64,000 nucleotides of DNA, from assembly GCA_965248255.1 (NCBI GenBank), contig CBDFIW010000004.1, forward strand, positions 3,038,001-3,102,000, given 5' to 3'. Every line of letters starts with the position of its first letter. The stretch's first letter is position 1. Below, piece by piece: positions 62,016-64,000 of the stretch. The DNA is from JAKZVK01 sp965248255. Lineage in GTDB: Bacteria > Acidobacteriota > Terriglobia > Bryobacterales > UBA6623. The notes below the pieces were generated by a model. The model saw only the letters and a program-made list of their open reading frames with translations, ran no database searches and had not been told where the DNA came from. The translations under genes were made by a program, and so were the position numbers.

Positions 62016-62450
62016 ATGGCTCATAACATTTACCTTGGCAACCTTCCCACCTGGGTTACCGCGGATGATATCCGCTCCTGGCTGGAAAGCAGTGATTTGG
62101 TTTGTGACTCTATACGTGTGATCCGTGACTTCGAGACCCAGGAGTCGAAGGGCTACGCTTTCGTCGAAGCCCCGAACGAAGAGGAAATGCAGGCGATCAT
62201 CCATCGGTTTAATCGCGCCCCCATCGACGGCAAGTTACTCAGAGCCAAGACGGCGCACCCGAAAGGCGAAAAGTCCGCCGCCAACCGAGCAGGAGGCGGG
62301 ATGCGCCGCCGCAGACGCAGCCAAGACGAACCCTCGCAGGCCGCGGCCGCCGACGGGGCAGCCGCTACCGTTTCCCCCGCACCGGCCAAGAAGGATTCCG
62401 AATCGGAAGCGGTTGGCACTCTCGGCGAGGCCCTGCAAAAGGCCCTCTAG
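62016..62450 (+). CDS. RRM-type RNA-binding protein
   Basis: 144 residues. One RNA-recognition motif fills residues 1-80: RNP2 IYLGNL at the start and RNP1 KGYAFVEA near residue 45, with aromatic positions Y and F suited to stack on RNA bases. The C-terminal 60 residues are a basic RRRRR stretch followed by alanine/proline/acidic low complexity, as in many bacterial glycine- or basic-rich RRM proteins. They are thought to act as RNA chaperones, often cold-induced. The start ATG 62016 gives the canonical MAHNIYLGNLP. Confidence 0.9.
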   Translation: MAHNIYLGNLPTWVTADDIRSWLESSDLVCDSIRVIRDFETQESKGYAFVEAPNEEEMQAIIHRFNRAPIDGKLLRAKTAHPKGEKSAANRAGGGMRRRRRSQDEPSQAAAADGAAATVSPAPAKKDSESEAVGTLGEALQKAL

Positions 62451-62547
62451 AACTTCCGACTGATTCGGCCGGATTCCAGACCAACGTGGGAACCCTCGCG
62501 GCTCGCTGATCCGACGAGGTCCGCTCGGCCCACTCGCGCCCGTGGCG

Positions 62548-62553
62548 TAGAAT
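62548..62553 (+). promoter_or_regulatory. Minus-10-like TAGAAT upstream of the DsbA-family gene
   Basis: TAGAAT lies 40 bases before ATG 62594. No good minus-35. Consistent in form with other boxes in the window. Confidence 0.3.
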
Positions 62554-62593
62554 GGGACTAGCCATTCTGTTCCTCGATCGAAGGTCCCGACCC

Positions 62594-63619
62594 ATGAAAG
62601 CCCTGCTATTGATCTCGATACCGTTTCTTGCCGTCGCCTGTCTTTGCCTGTCCGTTCCCGCCCAGAGCCAGTTGTCGCAAGACGGCGATACGGTTCTGGC
62701 CACTATCGACGGTCAGCCGATCAAGGAAAAAGACCTCGACATCTCGGCGAAAATGACTCGGCTCCAGCAAGAGGCATACCAGGCGCGGCTGGAAGCGCTG
62801 GACGAGTTCATCGCGGACCGGCTCGTGGAGAAGGCGGCGACCGAGCAGGGCATGACGTCCGCCGAATTCCTTCGTCACGAAATCGATATGAAGCTCCAGG
62901 ATCCCACGGACGAAGAGGTGCGCGCCTTTTACGAGGCCCAGAAAGGCCGCATCAAGCAGCCCTTTGAGGCCGTTCGTGAGCAGGCCGCCAAGTTTCTCAA
63001 GAACATGGAGCAGCAGAAGCGCCGGCAGGAGCTCATCGACGGGCTAAAGAAGAAAGCCGACGTTGCCGTCCTGCTTTCGCCCCCGCGCATCCGCTTTACG
63101 GTCGGGGATTCCCCACGCCGCGGACCTGCGGGCTCGCCCGTCACGATTGTTGAGTACTCCGATTTTCAGTGCCCCTACTGCCGGCGCGTGCAGCCGACGT
63201 TACTCGAGGTCCTGGATAAGTACGGTGACAAGGTGAGCCTGGTCTATAAGGATCTTCCCTTGCGTCAGATCCACCCGCAGGCCCAAAAAGCCGCCGAGGC
63301 CGCCCGTTGCGCGGGCGATGAAGGTAAGTTCTGGGAGTATCACGACAAGCTGTTTGAGCTTTCACGGATTCAGAAGTCCGACTTCGCGACGATTGCCGCC
63401 GACCTCGAACTCAACACGCTCTCTTTCGGCGAGTGCCTGGACTCGGGGAAGTATGAGTCGCGGATCAACACCGACTACAAAGAGGCCGTCGCCTTGGGCG
63501 TGCAATCGACGCCCATCTTTTTCGTGAATGGCATCGAAGTGAAGGGTGCCCTGCCTCTACGCGACTTCAGTCAGATTATTGACGCGGAGTTGGCCTCCCC
63601 CCGCACCGCCGGCGAGTAA
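62594..63619 (+). CDS. SurA-like/DsbA-family fusion: periplasmic thiol-disulfide protein
   Basis: 341 residues, exported (signal ALLLISIPFLAVACLCLSVP, possibly a lipoprotein). Residues about 30-150 are SurA/PpiC N-terminal-like helices (IDGQPIKEKDLDISAKMTRL; ALDEFIADRLVEKAATEQGM). From about 185 a thioredoxin-like DsbA domain: IVEYSDFQCPYCRRVQPTLL (redox CPYC), DLPLRQIHPQAQKAAEAARC, and the cis-proline segment ALGVQSTPIFFVNGIEV. It probably oxidises or isomerises cysteines in secreted proteins while gripping unfolded chains. Confidence 0.88.
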   Translation: MKALLLISIPFLAVACLCLSVPAQSQLSQDGDTVLATIDGQPIKEKDLDISAKMTRLQQEAYQARLEALDEFIADRLVEKAATEQGMTSAEFLRHEIDMKLQDPTDEEVRAFYEAQKGRIKQPFEAVREQAAKFLKNMEQQKRRQELIDGLKKKADVAVLLSPPRIRFTVGDSPRRGPAGSPVTIVEYSDFQCPYCRRVQPTLLEVLDKYGDKVSLVYKDLPLRQIHPQAQKAAEAARCAGDEGKFWEYHDKLFELSRIQKSDFATIAADLELNTLSFGECLDSGKYESRINTDYKEAVALGVQSTPIFFVNGIEVKGALPLRDFSQIIDAELASPRTAGE

Positions 63620-63927
63620 GTTGCGTGGCGCCGCCTTCCCGCTGCGCCGCGGTAGGGAGGTTAGGAGCGAAGCCCGAACGAACACCCGATCGTAACCTCC
63701 CACCGCAAGTTCGGCCTGGAAAAACTTACCGGCCGCTCGCTCGAATCTACACACTCGGCGTCCCGTCTTTCCTACCGGCACCACACTTCGAGTTCACCCG
63801 GTATCTCTAGCTGCTTGAACGACATGGGCCGTGTTTGTACCCGAGGTGTTCGGTATGGCATCGCTCTTGCTCTATAGCGAGGGTGACCGCTATGCGATGA
63901 AGCTGAGCATTCAGGAAGGAGCAACCC
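63620..63927 (+). other. Spacer with one 14-bp hairpin; no gene
   Basis: GCGGT-A-GGGAGGTTA (63649-63663) pairs with TAACCTCCCACCGC (63693-63706) apart from one bulged A, around a 29-base loop. There is no T-tract. The rest shows no gene on either strand. Confidence 0.55.
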
Positions 63928-64000
63928 ATGAGCCTCATGAAACCGGAACCAGAACCAGCCAAGAAACCGAAACACCGCGTCTTTCTATGGACCGTCTCGC
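63928..64000 (+). CDS. Start of a gene running off the right edge
   Basis: ATG 63928 with a strong ribosome site (AGGAAGGAGC) eight bases upstream. The first 24 codons read MSLMKPEPEPAKKPKHRVFL then WTVS, a proline/lysine-rich cytosolic segment probably leading into a membrane helix. Not enough is present to name a family. Confidence 0.6.
   Translation, partial: MSLMKPEPEPAKKPKHRVFLWTVS

Overview
The window reads as a stretch of a large, GC-rich, free-living Gram-negative chromosome. The best fit is Acidobacteriota, probably a Solibacter/Bryobacter-like lineage, with Planctomycetota-type bacteria as the main alternative. The evidence is two DUF1549/DUF1553 + DUF1501 gene pairs, a Tat-type sulfatase, a DUF1080 protein, a Tat-type Gfo/Idh/MocA oxidoreductase, a PQQ dehydrogenase with its cytochrome, TolB-like propeller repeats, the prfA-DUF1385 pair and LptE/LolA outer-membrane genes. 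No rRNA, tRNA or CRISPR array was found. Taxonomy is inferred from gene content only.

Layout. 1-4.1 kb: acyl-CoA synthetase (runs off the left edge), a GNAT enzyme and glutamine synthetase with a clear terminator, all on the minus strand. 4.5-8.7 kb: a partial Tad/Flp secretion cluster (cpaB, cpaF, tadB, tadC); cpaB and cpaF are each broken by one apparent missing base in a homopolymer. 8.9-25 kb: secreted or periplasmic catabolic genes (PhoD phosphatase, short M1 peptidase, beta-propeller glycosidase-like protein, sugar-acid dehydratase, M20 peptidase, DUF1549/1501 pair, DUF5060 glycosidase-like protein) and tsaB. 25-27.7 kb: an accessory patch with hairpin repeats, a GIY-YIG nuclease, an HTH protein and a small ORF. 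27.8-34.9 kb: a second DUF1549/1501 pair, DUF1080, and a broken TolB-propeller gene. 34.9-40.6 kb: an IS630 copy, then two IS5-family copies in the same orientation that bracket a cbiMNQO cobalt/nickel ECF transporter. 40.8-45 kb: a small conserved protein, prfA, DUF1385, and a LolA-like gene. 45.2-52.8 kb: an IS3 element joined to a truncated IS630 copy, a cytochrome c-PQQ dehydrogenase operon, and a DUF3999-like gene split by an intact IS630 copy. 53-64 kb: a beta-helix protein, the psd-pssA-lptE-holA run, sulfatase, PLP trans-sulfuration enzyme, Gfo/Idh/MocA protein, an RRM protein, a SurA-like/DsbA fusion, and the first codons of another gene.

The main functional theme is degradation and uptake of organic matter outside the cytoplasm (sulfated sugars, phosphoesters, peptides, alcohols), alongside envelope biogenesis (psd, pssA, lptE, lolA). 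The most unusual non-coding feature is a roughly 130-nt, GC-rich, four-arm structured element at 17989-18118. Several reading-frame breaks sit at homopolymers or single-base indels, so some apparent pseudogenes may be sequencing errors. By contrast, the IS630 insertion at 50661-51824 is a precise disruption: removing it with one TA copy restores the frame exactly.
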